64,000 nt of DNA from Ruminococcus sp. AF31-8BH (GCF_003460605.1 NZ_QTVN01000005.1:62001-126000), one strand, 5' to 3'. Numbered from the stretch's first letter, positions 15,701 to 24,566 are shown. The notes: generated by a model not told the origin, from the sequence alone. Translations and numbers: made by a program.

Positions 15701-16767
15701 AAATGGATTTCTCCAGAGGCATCTGTTTTCAATATCCAGGTGCGAACCGGTTTCTTACCATTTGCTCCGGGATCGGTAGCTGACTGCTCTGTATAGAATT
15801 TTATTGTAAATTCGGCATTGGCGAGAGAGCCGGTTCCCTGTGCAGAATTTTGCTGTGTGTCAGCATCCAACTTTTTAAGGAGCAGTTTTACGGGATTATT
15901 TTGAGGAATATCCTTTACTTTTACGGTAGATGTTCCTTCTGCTTTTACCGTAACATTATGGGCGGAAGGATCTATAGCAAATCCTTCTGGGGCACTGATT
16001 TCTTTAACGGTGTAACTTCCTTCTGCCAGTTCTTTGGATTTTGCATATCCTTTTTTATCGGTAACAAGAGTTTCTACCAGTTCTTCCCCTTTGTAGATTC
16101 CGTATTTGGCTCCTTCTAAAGAGTAATTGCCATTTTTATCGGAAATATCGGTATTGGCAGAGGATTTCTGCAGTTCGATAAAGCCGTTTGGAACCTGATA
16201 CCAGCTTCCTGCAAAAGTTTGGGAAGCATTGCCAGGAACGATAAAAGCACGGAAGGATTCTGGTGGGGCAGGAAGCCCTTCAATGGCGTTGGCAACTTCC
16301 AATGCTTTGTCAATATAATTTTGAGGTGCACCATGAAAAGCACCGGTGTCCCCATTATTTCCTGCATGGATATAGGAAACGACCAGATGACCAATGACAT
16401 AAGAATTGTCATCGGACCATCCTTGGAAATATTGATCTTTTATTACCTTTTCATAACCATATCCACCGTTTAAGTAGTAAAGAGCTTTTCTGAGTGGGGA
16501 ATTTTTTCCCAAAAGGTTATAAGGATACTTTCCGGAAGCCGGTGTTTTCTTTAATGGTTCAACGCAATAAGCCGTGTTATTGCCATCAAAGCTCATGCGG
16601 GAAGTATAATAGTCCCCGTATGGAATTTTGGCTCCTGCCTTATAATCAATGGTTCCATCTGCAGCATAAGCGGTATGGGCATTGAAAAAGAGTGTGCTAA
16701 GAAACATCGTGACACAAAGAAAAAGGGCGGTTAGCCGGATATGAGGTTGTTTTGCTGGTTTTAACAT
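12784..16767 (-). CDS. Giant SpaA/VaFE-repeat surface protein with sortase-type tail
   Basis: A 1,327-residue cell-surface protein. Signal peptide about residues 1-35 (ending AYAAD). Residues 45-200 look like a thioester adhesion domain; the candidate Cys is in AYCVEP near residue 69. Then come about five SpaA/Cna-B-like domains (repeated GGVKIQKRDLET, EFTIT, GHYR-ET-AP-GYL), which usually carry isopeptide bonds. Residues about 789-1,272 are four VaFE (T-Q ester bond) domains of about 120 residues with TLVDTV-Y, GTLMDK-TGKP and VVFE. The C-terminus has KTGD rather than a full LPxTG, a membrane helix and RKRKKDK. Located inside the transfer operon, it probably mediates cell-cell contact for mating. 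Confidence 0.9.
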   Translation of the reverse strand: MLKPAKQPHIRLTALFLCVTMFLSTLFFNAHTAYAADGTIDYKAGAKIPYGDYYTSRMSFDGNNTAYCVEPLKKTPASGKYPYNLLGKNSPLRKALYYLNGGYGYEKVIKDQYFQGWSDDNSYVIGHLVVSYIHAGNNGDTGAFHGAPQNYIDKALEVANAIEGLPAPPESFRAFIVPGNASQTFAGSWYQVPNGFIELQKSSANTDISDKNGNYSLEGAKYGIYKGEELVETLVTDKKGYAKSKELAEGSYTVKEISAPEGFAIDPSAHNVTVKAEGTSTVKVKDIPQNNPVKLLLKKLDADTQQNSAQGTGSLANAEFTIKFYTEQSATDPGANGKKPVRTWILKTDASGEIHFTKDYLVSGDEFFYASDGKTVCFPLGTVTVQETKAPAGYLPNESVFVQQITSTGTEETISIYNASSVEEQVFRGGVKIQKRDLETQGTQAQGTASLADAEFTITTLNKQPVWVGGKLYENGQAVLTIKSDAHGIAASAADALPLGHYRIEETKAPSGYLTDGAKALEFDITQNGEIVDLTTEETSVSNQIIRGGVKIQKRDLETGEAKPQGNASLKDAEFTITNLGPNPVLVDGTLYEKDQVVLTLKTDEKGLASTKKDTLPYGHYRGDETKAPEGYLNEGKLSQEFHITENGKILDLTAKETAISNQVIRGDLEFVKVSDGDLNRLANVPFSITSKTTGESHTIVTDKNGYASTSSEWNKHTTNTNRGETSEDGIWFGSSKPDDTKGALIYDTYILEEQRCDSNEGMNLLKIEVSVYKNHVVVDMGTLTDDQITIGTTALDKDSNSHFAKPEEKITLVDTVEYEGLKKGQSYKLIGTLMDQESGKPIEIDGKPVTAETTFKPKKSSGSAKVTFTFNASSLKGKTIVVFEELYQEDLKLAVHADITDQDQTIYFPEIGTTAKDKETDMNLSQADKEVTLVDTVAYKNLLPGEEYVMTGTLMDKETGKPVEIDKKAVTAETTFTPKESSGTVDVIFSFDGTSLAGKTVVVFESATYDGKEFATHADLEDNGQTIYFPEIATTAKDKADGDHFAKTDKEITIVDTVKYSNLIPGKEYALTGTLMDKETKEPLQADGKPITATTTFTPEDASGSIELTFTFDGSILSGKTIVVFESLTYQEKEIAVHADIEDHEQSIYFPGIGTTAKDKADGDQEAVATKEVTIIDTVSYQNLIPDTPYKLVGTLMDKTTQKEVMIDGKPVTAETEFTPKDSNGSVEVIFTFDGSTLAGHDVVVFEKLFSLEGETALEIASHEDLDDKGQTIKLTEAPKDTPEPSKPVKTGDETTVLPYLLLAGAALLFAAGFGILYIRKRKKDK
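12950..14400 (-). repeat. Four tandem degenerate repeats of about 360 bp (VaFE domains)
   Basis: In-gene tandem repeats encoding the four T-Q-ester domains. Unit starts fall near 14,400, 14,040, 13,680 and 13,315. They are diverged, not identical, but could still recombine and change protein length. Confidence 0.8.
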
Positions 16768-16794
16768 AAATCTCCTCCTTTGTTAAAAAGAAAA

Positions 16795-16813
16795 GCAGCC
16801 ACATTCGGGCTGC
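16795..16813 (-). terminator. Terminator between virB4 and the surface-protein gene
   Basis: GCAGCC at 16,795-16,800 pairs with GGCTGC at 16,808-16,813; on the minus strand TTTTCTTTTT follows. It separates the core transfer genes from the surface protein, implying lower or separate expression of the latter. Confidence 0.75.
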
Positions 16814-16821
16814 AGGTAACA

Positions 16822-19800
16822 TTAACCGACTTTTTTATCCTGGCGTTTCAAGATTTCCAGGAGTTCCTGTCGGTCTGTGGTAATTAATTCTTTTTCCAGG
16901 TTGGAAGCTTTAAATTCCACAGTGATATTATTGTTGTTTGTTGAAATCAGTCCGTTTCCACGTTGGAAATGGGTGATATTCATAACTTCGGTTTCGGAAA
17001 GACGAAGAATGGTTTTTACACGTTGTGCCTCTTCATCTTCCATGTTAAGAATAATTTTGGTTTTACAGTTATTGATAATGCCTTTTCCATATTTTCCGTC
17101 ATCCAGAGCAAAAAAGTCATTAAGATCCTGGGTTGCAAAAATACCGGCACCAGAGTATGCCCGGATAATCTTGGCAATCTCCAAAACAAATTCAGCGGCC
17201 AGGCGGTTACTGGAAGCACCGATGAGCTGCCATACTTCATCTACGAAAATAGCTTTTTCTTCGGTACGGTTTTCTTTGGCTTTATCCCATACATAGTCCA
17301 GAGCAACAAACATCCCCACCGTTAAGAGATCGCTGGAGCCGGTCAGCTCTGAGATGTCCAAAACAGTATATTTATTGGTCAGGTCTACATTGGTCTGCTG
17401 GTTAAAAGAGGAAGCAGAGCCATGGACAAGACGGTTCAGGATGTGAGCCAGCCGTTTGGTATCTTCGGTTTCCATCAAAACATCATATACATCTCCAAGA
17501 ATTGGCATCGCTTTATAATGCTCCGGGTGTTTGGGATCAATGAGGGATTCATTCTTATGGGTGATTCCCTTTCTTGCATAGGTTTTAATCAGTGCTTCGT
17601 CCAAAAGCTGTTTTTCCTCATGGCTCATATCTGGAATGAGCAGAGAAAAGAAAACGTGCAGACGCTGAATCTTACTGGCTAAGGCAGATGCGTCTAAAGT
17701 TGGACCGTCCAGCAGCTCATTGACAGAGTTATCTACTTTTCGGATCTCCATGACATTGATGCAGTTTTGGCTGGCAGGAGAAATCTGGATAAAGGTTCCT
17801 CCTACATTTCTGGCAGCCCGATAAAACTCATGACCTTTTAACGGTGCGATGATAAATACCTGGATTCCTTTACGCCGCATACGAAGTGCCATAGTCTGCA
17901 TGGTAAAGGTTTTTCCGGATCCAGAAGTGCCAAGAATCGCAATATTGGAGTTTTTATATTGTTTGGAGTCAAAAATATCAGCAATCACTAAAGAGTTGTT
18001 ATGCTTATTTACTCCAAATAGGATGCCGTTGTCATCGCAAATGCTGTAGCTGACGAAAGGATAGCAACTGGCAGCTCCGGTGGTTAAGACATTTCGTTTT
18101 GAGAGTTCATAGAGCTTCTTATCCAGGTTTACAAGAGGAAGGGAAGATAAAAATCCCTGTTCTTGCAGGAAGTAACAAGACCGCAGATCCATATCCTGTG
18201 AGATGAGAAGTTTTTTCATCTCCTGAATCCGCCATTGCAGTTCTTCCAGATCACCTGCCGTAATTGTAATCAAAAGATTCATGTAATAGAAATCTTCATT
18301 ATTAGCAAGTCCCTGTTTGAGGAAATAGCCGGAACGGATGGCAGAATCCAGATCATCAAAATCCGCATTGGTATCAGAGGCATCTTTGATCTTTGAACGG
18401 TTGATCCGGATTTGCTGTCCAAGACGTTGCTGGATCTTATCTTTGGGCTGTTTATGCAGAAAAAAGTCAATGTCAATTCCTTCGCCAGCATTGATAAGCA
18501 GGGACAGCCAACCTGGCATTACTTTTGCTTTGTAACCATCGCACGGCACCAGCAGGTAAGAATGGTAGATGCCATTTACCAGCACATAGTTGCTGTGCTT
18601 AAAGTCCAAAGACTCTGGTGCAATGAATTCATTGATATGGATGTTATCCACTTCCTGCTCACGGCCAGATTCCATATAGCGGGTAAGTACCTGGTTAATC
18701 CGTTTTGGCAAAGGTGTTTCGGTACATTTGGTACGGTTCAGTAAAGTGTAGAGTACATCGGTTGTAAACTCATCTTCATTGTCATGAACCAGCACATCGT
18801 TGCCGCATTGATATAGAAAGGTTTTTGCGGTCTGTGCAGCAGTTTCCAAAGCTGCCAGGATTTCCTTTTCCTCCACCTTCCGATTCACATTGAAAGGTTC
18901 GTATTCAAAGATTAGGAAAAAACGTCTGGAAACCGCTTCTCTGGAACTTAACTGCCGGACAAATTGGATATAGTCTTTTTGTAACTGCCGGCAGTTAGGA
19001 TCTGATTCCCGTTCCATTTCCAAACGGGACTGTTCCAGATGTTTGTTGATATCCGCTTTTTTGGAGATCATCTTAATCTGCAGTTTCACAGGACTGATTT
19101 TTAGGTAGGAGATGAAACTGAAGATGATCCCCTGTTGTTCCCTGGCACTGCGTAAGAGGAAATTGATCGGTTCAATCTCCAGGATTTTTACATAACGATG
19201 GTCTGTCGTGTAGATAACACCATTGGCAATCTTATCAATAGGAAGATAATCTTCCAAGGTGATTTCTTTTCGCTTTTTCTTTTTGCTTTTCCCGGAAGCA
19301 GGAGGCTGGTTGGAAGCTTTATTCGCAGTTCTTTCTTTTTTTCGTTCCTCCGAAAGTTGCTGCTTTATCTGTTGTTTTTCAAGTTTTGCCTGCCTTTTCG
19401 CACTTTTACGTGCAGCGGTTTGTTCTTTTTTTAATTGTCGGGACTCATATTTAAGAATCCGGATGTCTTCACGAGCCTGTTTGCGTATTCCACGTTTTGT
19501 AGAAGTGTCAAACTGCCGGCGTTCTTTTTTTTTAATAGCAGAGGTTTCTTTTGTTTCCTCTTCGGAAGACATCTGTGAGCAGTTCTCTTCAGAAGAAGAT
19601 TCTGCAGGTTGCTTTGGATGACGTTTTCGTTTTCTGGTTTTGGGTTCTTTGTTACGGGGTTTTTTAATCCGGTACTTTTTTTTCGGCTCCGGATGTACAT
19701 CCATACGGTAAATAACCCGGCGGTTTTTCAGAAAACGCAGAGCGTTCATTAAAAACGCAGTAATGCTTTCCCCACCGATTCCAATTAGAGAAATCATAGC

Positions 19801-20001
19801 TGCAGGCAGAGCAGTCATACAGAGAATAATAATCCTGACAGTGAGTGTCAGAGGCAGATTGATAACAGGAATGGTGATCAGGATTGCCAGGACACCGCCT
19901 TCGATGGCATTACGGATTTTAAACATTCCGCCCATAAAGGTCCCTTTTTCTATAAAATTGCGTGGGATGAAGACAGGATGTTGTTCTTCAGTATTGTTCA
20001 T
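16822..20001 (-). CDS. PrgI-VirB4 fusion, conjugation ATPase
   Basis: A 1,059-residue protein. Residues 1-105 look like the separate PrgI/VirB3-like membrane protein of Gram-positive systems, with hydrophobic stretches about 35-85. Residues 106-240 are an extremely basic and acidic linker (runs such as KTRKRKRHPK and GKSKKKKRK). Residues 245-1,055 are the VirB4 ATPase: Walker A LGTSGSGKTFTM near 690, Walker B AIFVDEVWQ near 919. VirB4 drives assembly and substrate passage in the type IV secretion channel. The fusion joins two proteins that are separate genes in Tn916-like and most other systems. It overlaps the upstream gene by four bases. Confidence 0.92.
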   Translation of the reverse strand: MNNTEEQHPVFIPRNFIEKGTFMGGMFKIRNAIEGGVLAILITIPVINLPLTLTVRIIILCMTALPAAMISLIGIGGESITAFLMNALRFLKNRRVIYRMDVHPEPKKKYRIKKPRNKEPKTRKRKRHPKQPAESSSEENCSQMSSEEETKETSAIKKKERRQFDTSTKRGIRKQAREDIRILKYESRQLKKEQTAARKSAKRQAKLEKQQIKQQLSEERKKERTANKASNQPPASGKSKKKKRKEITLEDYLPIDKIANGVIYTTDHRYVKILEIEPINFLLRSAREQQGIIFSFISYLKISPVKLQIKMISKKADINKHLEQSRLEMERESDPNCRQLQKDYIQFVRQLSSREAVSRRFFLIFEYEPFNVNRKVEEKEILAALETAAQTAKTFLYQCGNDVLVHDNEDEFTTDVLYTLLNRTKCTETPLPKRINQVLTRYMESGREQEVDNIHINEFIAPESLDFKHSNYVLVNGIYHSYLLVPCDGYKAKVMPGWLSLLINAGEGIDIDFFLHKQPKDKIQQRLGQQIRINRSKIKDASDTNADFDDLDSAIRSGYFLKQGLANNEDFYYMNLLITITAGDLEELQWRIQEMKKLLISQDMDLRSCYFLQEQGFLSSLPLVNLDKKLYELSKRNVLTTGAASCYPFVSYSICDDNGILFGVNKHNNSLVIADIFDSKQYKNSNIAILGTSGSGKTFTMQTMALRMRRKGIQVFIIAPLKGHEFYRAARNVGGTFIQISPASQNCINVMEIRKVDNSVNELLDGPTLDASALASKIQRLHVFFSLLIPDMSHEEKQLLDEALIKTYARKGITHKNESLIDPKHPEHYKAMPILGDVYDVLMETEDTKRLAHILNRLVHGSASSFNQQTNVDLTNKYTVLDISELTGSSDLLTVGMFVALDYVWDKAKENRTEEKAIFVDEVWQLIGASSNRLAAEFVLEIAKIIRAYSGAGIFATQDLNDFFALDDGKYGKGIINNCKTKIILNMEDEEAQRVKTILRLSETEVMNITHFQRGNGLISTNNNNITVEFKASNLEKELITTDRQELLEILKRQDKKVG

Positions 20002-20621
20002 GGCTGCACCTCCTTTGGTTCTTCCATGGAAGGAGTTTCCGGAACTTCTGTGACAGGGGCAGCTTTTTCCGAATTCACGGAGGTATCGTCATAACCGCCT
20101 TCTTGCAACTGTTCAATTTCCTCTGTTGTGATAGAAGGAAGTTTGTCATCTGTCGGACGTTCATAGATGATTTCTTTTCCAGAATCAGGGGTACGTTCCT
20201 CACCGAAAAAGAATCTTCCAGTAGAGGAAGTGTAGTACACAGGAAGAACGGACTTATCCGGAAGCTGGAACAAAAAATTAATATCAGAAGCATTGGGATA
20301 GGTAGTATCATCAGCAAGGAAACGGATGGAAGTTAGAGATATCTGTTTTACGTTTTTAAGATAGGAGGTCAGTTCTTCCTGAAAAAGTTTCACCTGTTCC
20401 TTGGAGAAAAAGTCTTCCAAAGCTTCAAAATCCTGAAAGCTTATGGATTCGTTATTTTCTGCTTGTTCTGTCTCGGCATTTTCATTATTATCGTGTTGAG
20501 TATTTTCTGTCTCGGATTTTTTGTTTCCTTTTTGGGATTTCCAGATGGAGGGAAAAACAAATCCGATGATAATTAAAAAGGCCATCATAAAGATAGCCAG
20601 AATTGCTTTTTTTCTGTTCAT
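19998..20621 (-). CDS. Single-span membrane protein of the transfer channel
   Basis: A 207-residue protein. N-terminal cytoplasmic Arg/Lys, a membrane helix (about residues 6-27), then an acidic low-complexity stretch (30-65), a compact alpha/beta domain (66-150) and a Pro/Glu-rich tail. This is the bitopic layout of the small VirB8/TcpC-like or lipoprotein-like channel parts in Gram-positive ICEs; sequence alone does not decide which. It lies between the wall hydrolase and VirB4 genes with four-base and eleven-base junctions, consistent with a structural role in the channel. Confidence 0.7.
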   Translation of the reverse strand: MNRKKAILAIFMMAFLIIIGFVFPSIWKSQKGNKKSETENTQHDNNENAETEQAENNESISFQDFEALEDFFSKEQVKLFQEELTSYLKNVKQISLTSIRFLADDTTYPNASDINFLFQLPDKSVLPVYYTSSTGRFFFGEERTPDSGKEIIYERPTDDKLPSITTEEIEQLQEGGYDDTSVNSEKAAPVTEVPETPSMEEPKEVQP

Positions 20622-20632
20622 AAGTGTCTCCT

Positions 20633-22423
20633 TTATTTTTTAGCGAAGATCCAATAGGCATTTGCGGTTGCATGCACTTCCGTCATCATATCGAATTCAC
20701 GGTTGATGTAGTTTTTGGAGGAACTATCATTGGGATCATTGACTAATACTTTACCTCCAGCCGTTACACCACGAAGGACAATAAAATGTCCGCCACTGGT
20801 AAAAAGCCCGGCTCTTTGGGAACTGATGACCGGATGACCTTCAGATAAAGCCTGAAGTACCTGGTTGGGATCACTGGTCTGTGTGACAGCCCCACACCCA
20901 AAATGATCGGACGCTGCCTGAAAATAAGACCAGTAAGTGCCGACTCCTGGTTTGTAATAGGAATTTCCGCACCAGGATATTGCATCAATAGGTGTAATGG
21001 TAGTGCCTGTAAGATAACTGGCAATCATAGCAAAGCTTGTCGGACCGCATCCGCTGCTGGCGATAGAACCCCCGCCGTATGGAATGTTTCCATAGTCTGT
21101 CTGGAGATAGTGTGGAATCTGCATGCCGTTTGCGGGATAGCTGCCGCCACTGGCAGTAATTTGGTAATAGCGAAGGACATGATCCACATATTCTTTATCC
21201 CCATACCGGTCATAAGGCCAGCTTGGTCTTGCACACATCATATCAGAGTAGGCAATCGCATTTTCTTTGGTATAGCCACCGTCACGCTCCATTGCCCAGT
21301 CAATGTATGCAGAACCGTAGTTGTAACCCTGAAGAGCCAGTTTAATCCGGTCTAAGTCCGTAGGTCCGGTACAGCCGGCTTTATCAAGGGCATATTTTAA
21401 TTCCTGTACGCCACATTCAATGGAGTATTCCGGATCTGTAATCCCATTTGGCACATGGGGATAGCGGGTATTAAATCCACCTTCCGCTGCTTGCATCACA
21501 TCCAGCCCCCGTCCGCCAGATTCCTGCATCATGACTGCTAGGATTAAATCCACATAATCACTCATACCATATTTCGCAGCGGCTCTTTCTACAGCAGGGC
21601 GGTAGGACAATACCTCATCGCTAAGATTGATAGCAGCGACAATACCGGAAGAAGCAGTTCCAAAGAAAGCAGTCAGGTTTTCAGCATAGTTTTTGGCAAG
21701 TTCTTTCTGCTTGTCTGTAAGATGGAATACATGGTCTGCAAAATAGGAATCTCCGGCATAAACAACAGTATAGGTGTGTTTCGTAAAAGTAACCGTCTGT
21801 GTTTGTTCCTGTCCCTGTTCTGTGCCGGATTCTCCTTCTGCACCGCCATCAACGGTAACTTCCATGGTAACTGTTTCGGTTGCTACATCATAAGAAAAAA
21901 GTCCTTCTTTATTTTCACGAATGAGTTTCTTTAATTGGTTTCGGTTGATATTTTTATAATCATCCTGGCTGGCACAAAATTGTGAAATCAGCAGATTGGC
22001 ATTGACGGAGATGCTGTATGTATAGGGATCATTGATGGATGCAGTATCACCTTGTGGAAGACGGGAAATTGCTGCATGGATCTCTGCCAGAATGTCTTCA
22101 TGGCTTTCTTCTAACACTTCAACGATGGCTTCACGGGAAGCACGGATGTTTTCACTGATCATAGAGTTGCTGTTTAGTACATCACTTTGCTCGGTCAGGC
22201 TTCCAAAGATCAGACCAGGGAGCATCACAATAAATAAAACCGGGAGCAGCAGTATGGCGAGAATAACAAGAAGAATTTTAGCGAGCTGATTCCGGTTGGC
22301 TATGACGGCTCCAATTGCTGCTGTGAAAGGTCCGCCAAGGGCGGCACCATATCCTGCTTTGGAGAAAGTGGCTGCTGTTTTTAAGGACTTTAGGTGAGAA
22401 ACGGTACTGGAGCCTACATCCAT
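20633..22423 (-). CDS. Conjugation wall hydrolase: membrane anchor, lysozyme and C39-like domains
   Basis: A 596-residue (or slightly longer) protein that opens peptidoglycan for the transfer channel. One membrane helix about residues 48-75; a helical region about 85-240; a CwlT-like lysozyme domain about 255-420 with the presumed catalytic Glu in MMQESGGRG near 301; and a C39-type cysteine peptidase about 430-595 with Cys in SGCGPTSF near 459, His in GGHFIVL near 543, then Asp in NDPND. The start is uncertain: the ATG at 22,423 has no ribosome site, and the frame stays open upstream to about 22,453, next to a GAAAGGAT and the stop of the previous gene, so a non-standard start is possible. 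Confidence 0.9.
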   Translation of the reverse strand: MDVGSSTVSHLKSLKTAATFSKAGYGAALGGPFTAAIGAVIANRNQLAKILLVILAILLLPVLFIVMLPGLIFGSLTEQSDVLNSNSMISENIRASREAIVEVLEESHEDILAEIHAAISRLPQGDTASINDPYTYSISVNANLLISQFCASQDDYKNINRNQLKKLIRENKEGLFSYDVATETVTMEVTVDGGAEGESGTEQGQEQTQTVTFTKHTYTVVYAGDSYFADHVFHLTDKQKELAKNYAENLTAFFGTASSGIVAAINLSDEVLSYRPAVERAAAKYGMSDYVDLILAVMMQESGGRGLDVMQAAEGGFNTRYPHVPNGITDPEYSIECGVQELKYALDKAGCTGPTDLDRIKLALQGYNYGSAYIDWAMERDGGYTKENAIAYSDMMCARPSWPYDRYGDKEYVDHVLRYYQITASGGSYPANGMQIPHYLQTDYGNIPYGGGSIASSGCGPTSFAMIASYLTGTTITPIDAISWCGNSYYKPGVGTYWSYFQAASDHFGCGAVTQTSDPNQVLQALSEGHPVISSQRAGLFTSGGHFIVLRGVTAGGKVLVNDPNDSSSKNYINREFDMMTEVHATANAYWIFAKK

Positions 22424-22458
22424 TGCTTCGTCAAGTCCAGAACGTTCTGTATCTATTA

Positions 22459-23382
22459 CTAAATCCGATCCTTTCTTGGAGGAGTAGGAGGAAGCTTTTG
22501 GACAATGGATTCGTTGTAGGCTATTTTTCCATCGCCAGCATCATAAGGGATTTTGGATACCGTATTTTCGGCATATTGCTTGTACCAGGTAGCTCCGTCT
22601 ACAGATTGCACAGTTTCATAGGTTCCCTGGGTAGGAGCCGTATATTGATCGGCATGGTACATAGCAAATTCCCGGCTGTCCCCATTGGAACCGGACTCAA
22701 CTCCTGTTATCCTGCCACCTCCAATTTCAACATTGGTATAGGAATGATCTGTTTTATCTTCATTTTGAATTCCCATGTAGGATTGAAATGCAGAAACAGC
22801 TCCATCACCTTTGATCGAGCCAACTTGACCATAGTTTCCTTGAGCAATATTGCTGATAACGTTATTGGCAAAATCTCCGCCTTTTTCAAGGGAAGACTGA
22901 TAGAGTGCATTTCCGATGCTTGGTCCTTCGGTATATCCGGTGGCTGCATTTACCGCAGAACGCTCTGTCTGCCTTCCAACGGCTCCGGCTAATCCTCCGG
23001 AAAGGAAAGAACTTTGTACTGCAGCACTTCCGGGAGAGGAAGAATGGGAACTACTATGGCTTCCACCTCCATGCCCTCGAAAGGAACTTGCAAGACCTCT
23101 TCCGGCGATTAAAAGTTCAGCCATCATATTTCCACCAGTATTTCCAACATTGACTCCCAGACTTGCCATAAAGCTGTCAATCTTTTGAGAAACCTTCAAA
23201 AAAGCAATGGCACACAGAAACCAGATAAAAACATTACCGGTGACCGTTTCTTTTCCCTGTGCATCCACAGCTTGCTGTACCTCTGCTTCTGTAAGTTCAG
23301 CGGCAAAGACCGGCATGGATGTTACAAGAATCAGACAAGAAATCAATAGCAGGCTGCAGAGCAGTGTTTTCTTATGTTTCAT
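22459..23382 (-). CDS. Secreted or membrane transfer protein with Gly/Ser-rich region
   Basis: A 307-residue protein. The start was set at MKHKKTLLC, behind GGAGGAG. Signal peptide about residues 1-28 (ending VFAAE), a second hydrophobic segment about 48-66, then a Gly/Ser/His-rich stretch and a long polar domain with GGGRITGVES. This gene regularly lies between VirB6-like and wall-hydrolase genes in this ICE type. A channel component exposed outside the membrane is likely, but no enzymatic motif is visible. Confidence 0.75.
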   Translation of the reverse strand: MKHKKTLLCSLLLISCLILVTSMPVFAAELTEAEVQQAVDAQGKETVTGNVFIWFLCAIAFLKVSQKIDSFMASLGVNVGNTGGNMMAELLIAGRGLASSFRGHGGGSHSSSHSSSPGSAAVQSSFLSGGLAGAVGRQTERSAVNAATGYTEGPSIGNALYQSSLEKGGDFANNVISNIAQGNYGQVGSIKGDGAVSAFQSYMGIQNEDKTDHSYTNVEIGGGRITGVESGSNGDSREFAMYHADQYTAPTQGTYETVQSVDGATWYKQYAENTVSKIPYDAGDGKIAYNESIVQKLPPTPPRKDRI

Positions 23383-23395
23383 AATCTCCTCCTTC

Positions 23396-24106
23396 CTAGA
23401 GTGATAAAGGGTTTGCAAGGAATGTTCCCACCATGGAAGTAAACAGCCGCAAACACCAGGCGTTCATTAAAAGCAAAAAGAACTGTCCGCCGAGCATACG
23501 GCACCAGCTCTTAAAAATATTTCCAGTAGCCTGGGAAGCACCTGTGGAAAATGCAACAGGTGCGGTGTAGACCAGAACTCCAAGCAGTATATAACGTTCC
23601 GCAGCTTCAAAAAGCAGCTTGATGTAATTCCAGGCAAGGATCAGTACCAGTATGAGGGCAACAATGGCAACAGCACCGTTGGCACATACTCCCAGGATGA
23701 CTGTGATTACAGAATTAAACTTGGCAAATTCCAGTGGTGGAAGATCTTCAGTCAGAATCCAGCTATACGGGGTTCCTGCAATATTCAATAGAAGATCCAC
23801 AATGTCTTTGGCATAGAATGTCAGGAAAAGGAACATAAATGTCCGCAGTGATAATTTGATTGGATCTTCAGCGTCAATCCCTGTCCCCATAAAATAATTC
23901 TTAAAAAGCTGCCAAACCCAGTTTAAAAGGATGAGTCCGATAGCCAGTGCCAGAAAAATCTGGTACATTGTTTCCGCTGCTGGAAAATACCGGAGAAAAG
24001 TATCCATGGAACATCCCAGTGCACCCAGAACAGAAGTAGTAATCAAATCCAGAATGTTCATGACCTGTTCGGCAATCCATTCTACAATTCCGTCAAGTAT
24101 TCCCAT
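23396..24106 (-). CDS. VirB6/TrbL-like polytopic channel protein
   Basis: A 236-residue protein with about five membrane segments: near residues 45-65, 88-108, 130-165, 172-195 and 210-232. It starts MGILDGIVEWIAEQVMNILD with an amphipathic helix, as in TrbL/VirB6-like proteins that form the inner-membrane pore of type IV secretion systems. It lies directly downstream of the VirB2-like gene and upstream of the secreted transfer protein, the canonical order. Confidence 0.85.
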   Translation of the reverse strand: MGILDGIVEWIAEQVMNILDLITTSVLGALGCSMDTFLRYFPAAETMYQIFLALAIGLILLNWVWQLFKNYFMGTGIDAEDPIKLSLRTFMFLFLTFYAKDIVDLLLNIAGTPYSWILTEDLPPLEFAKFNSVITVILGVCANGAVAIVALILVLILAWNYIKLLFEAAERYILLGVLVYTAPVAFSTGASQATGNIFKSWCRMLGGQFFLLLMNAWCLRLFTSMVGTFLANPLSL

Positions 24107-24130
24107 GACAGAGCCACCTCCTTATCTGCA

Positions 24131-24511
24131 TTATCCATTCCACTGCCCGCCGGCAAAGAACGGAGTGATGTAAGCCATGATAAATCCCAGACCATTAAGA
24201 ATAGCCCATGTAATGATGATTCGTTTGAGCCATGCCCTGGATTCATCCACGGTTTTTCCGGATTTGGAAAAATTCATCAAAAGCAAAGCAACCGATGCAG
24301 TTACAACAGCCGCAATGGTGGAAATCAGGATAATCTGGTTATATACGTCTTTCATGATTTCTGAAGCTTTGTCCCAGATGGTAGCAGCCATAACGGGTTG
24401 TACATTACAGGCAATCAGAATAAAGACAAGGAAGGCAGTATAGAGATATTTGCCATAGTTCCAATGATGTTTCATGCCCGGTGGAGCTTCTTTGTGTACA
24501 TGGTTTTTCAA
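24131..24511 (-). CDS. VirB2/TrbC-like small membrane protein
   Basis: A 126-residue protein with a TTG start chosen because AAGGAGG lies 8 bases upstream. A basic N-terminus and a signal-like helix (about residues 22-42, ending VMAAT) are followed by two membrane helices (about 58-78 and 93-115) with a short basic loop. This is the layout of the pilin-like VirB2/TrbC proteins of Gram-positive transfer systems. It is the first gene of the transfer operon, right behind two leader terminators. Confidence 0.82.
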   Translation of the reverse strand: MKNHVHKEAPPGMKHHWNYGKYLYTAFLVFILIACNVQPVMAATIWDKASEIMKDVYNQIILISTIAAVVTASVALLLMNFSKSGKTVDESRAWLKRIIITWAILNGLGFIMAYITPFFAGGQWNG

Positions 24512-24536
24512 GTAAATGAACCTCCTTCATAAAAAG

Positions 24537-24566
24537 AGGGCAAAGTGAGATTTTTCACTTTGCCCT
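24537..24566 (-). terminator. Leader terminator 2 of the transfer operon
   Basis: Perfect 12-bp arms at 24,537-24,548 and 24,555-24,566, loop of six, followed on the minus strand by CTTTTT and then the ribosome site of the VirB2-like gene. Confidence 0.9.

Noticed and set aside
17000..19700. Several 60-140 codon plus-strand frames in the virB4 region
   Set aside because: All are antisense to the VirB4 ATPase, share its codon structure in mirror and have no start signals.
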